Source of the DNA: Hydrogenophaga sp.
GTDB lineage: Bacteria; Pseudomonadota; Gammaproteobacteria; Burkholderiales; Burkholderiaceae_C
Direction: 5' to 3'
DNA length: 5,405 bases
NCBI GenBank assembly: GCA_025458415.1
Contig: JALOSN010000098.1
Location: forward strand, 1-5,405
Shown here: piece by piece, positions 4,962 through 5,405 of the stretch
Numbering within the stretch: position 1 is the first letter of the stretch
How the letters are laid out: each line of letters begins with the position of its first letter
Notes under the pieces: model-generated
What the model was told of the DNA's origin: nothing
What the model saw: only the letters and a program-made list of their open reading frames with translations
Database searches by the model: none
Made by a program: the position numbers and the translations under genes

Positions 4962-5258
4962 ATGGCCAACACGACAGGTATTGCCCTGGGCATGATCGAA
5001 ACACGCGGCCTGGTTCCGGCCATCGAGGCGGCGGACGCCATGACCAAGGCCGCCGAAGTGCGGCTGATTGGCCGCCAGTTCGTGGGTGGTGGCTATGTCA
5101 CGGTGCTGGTGCGCGGCGAGACGGGGGCGGTCAACGCCGCCGTGCGCGCCGGCGCCGATGCCTGCGAGCGCGTGGGCGACGGCCTGGTGGCCGCCCACAT
5201 CATCGCCCGCGTGCACAACGAGGTCGAGGGGATCCTGCCATCCTCCCCGGCCGCCTGA
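4962..5258 (+). CDS. csoS1C: Major carboxysome shell protein, BMC-H hexamer (csoS1C by position)
   Basis: Hexameric shell protein that tiles the carboxysome facets; the pore on the six-fold axis is thought to pass bicarbonate and RuBP. The product is 98 residues, exactly the usual CsoS1A/C length, with one BMC domain. It has GIALGMIETRGLVPAIEAADAM, the hexamer-edge Lys29 in AMTKAAEV, the pore loop FVGGGYV (40-46), then VRGETGAVNAAVRAGADACERVG and the C-terminal AHIIARVHNEVEGILP. The start has GAAGGAG 7 bases upstream. It is separated from csoS4B by 53 bases and from the next csoS1 copy by 43. The name csoS1C comes from its place as first of the csoS1 genes in the Halothiobacillus order; CsoS1A and CsoS1C are almost identical, so the letter cannot be fixed by sequence. 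Confidence 0.97.
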   Translation: MANTTGIALGMIETRGLVPAIEAADAMTKAAEVRLIGRQFVGGGYVTVLVRGETGAVNAAVRAGADACERVGDGLVAAHIIARVHNEVEGILPSSPAA

Positions 5259-5290
5259 AGACCGACCCCTCACCTTCCACCCATCCTGAC

Positions 5291-5295
5291 GGAGA
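5291..5295 (+). promoter_or_regulatory. Ribosome binding site of the second csoS1 gene
   Basis: GGAGA is 6 bases before the ATG at 5302. The rest of the 43-base gap (5259-5301) is C-rich and shows no hairpin or promoter-like motif. Confidence 0.75.
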
Positions 5296-5301
5296 ACCGC
5301 T

Positions 5302-5405
5302 ATGGCGCAGAACACCACAGGGATCGCCCTGGGCATGATCGAGACACGGGGACTGGTTCCGGCCATCGAGGCGGCAGACGCCATGACCAAGGCCGCCGAG
5401 GTCCG
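5302..5405 (+). CDS. csoS1A: Second shell hexamer protein, BMC-H (csoS1A by position; 3' end outside window)
   Basis: Start of a second facet shell gene; only 34 codons and two bases are present. The protein begins MAQNTTGIALGMIETRG and continues to AMTKAAEV, the same as the preceding copy except for one extra N-terminal residue (MAQNTT against MANTT). Over the 95 aligned bases after the N-terminal difference, I count nine mismatches, all at third codon positions and all synonymous. The pore loop and C-terminus are outside the window. The 43-base gap and its own ribosome site show it belongs to the same operon. It could be csoS1A or, if the order differs, another csoS1 paralogue. Confidence 0.95.
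   Translation, partial: MAQNTTGIALGMIETRGLVPAIEAADAMTKAAEV

Overview
The window is a stretch of an alpha-carboxysome (cso) operon, entirely on the plus strand, from a G+C-rich (roughly two thirds by eye) autotrophic proteobacterium. The form IA Rubisco, the gene order and the overall protein similarity to Halothiobacillus-type carboxysome genes suggest a chemolithoautotrophic gamma- or betaproteobacterium. The sequence alone does not let me name a genus.

Layout: the 3' half of cbbL (Rubisco large subunit, cut by the left edge), cbbS (small subunit), csoS2 (disordered scaffold), csoSCA/csoS3 (shell-associated carbonic anhydrase), csoS4A and csoS4B (pentameric vertex proteins), then a complete hexameric shell gene (csoS1C by position) and the first 34 codons of a second one (csoS1A by position), cut by the right edge. 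This is the canonical order. Gaps between genes are 1 to 56 bases, no classical intrinsic terminator is visible, and the minus-strand open frames are shadows. No gene-free stretch reaches 300 bases.

How the genes work together: CbbL8S8 Rubisco is gathered by the N-terminal repeats of CsoS2, whose middle and C-terminal VTG-type repeats contact the shell. CsoS1 hexamers tile the facets and CsoS4 pentamers close the vertices. CsoSCA inside converts bicarbonate to CO2 for Rubisco. The cbbR regulator, the promoter region and later genes (csoS1B and others) are outside the window.

I found no wholly unknown system. The points worth attention are details of a known one: a compact 540-residue CsoS2 with only two N-repeats and four M-repeats; a five-cysteine cluster between its two N-repeats; a perfect 11-bp stem with a 6-nt loop inside the 5' part of csoSCA; a roughly 25-residue C-terminal tail on CsoS4B; a T7 tract flanked by small inverted repeats just before the shell genes; and two tandem csoS1 copies whose shared coding sequence differs only at synonymous sites.
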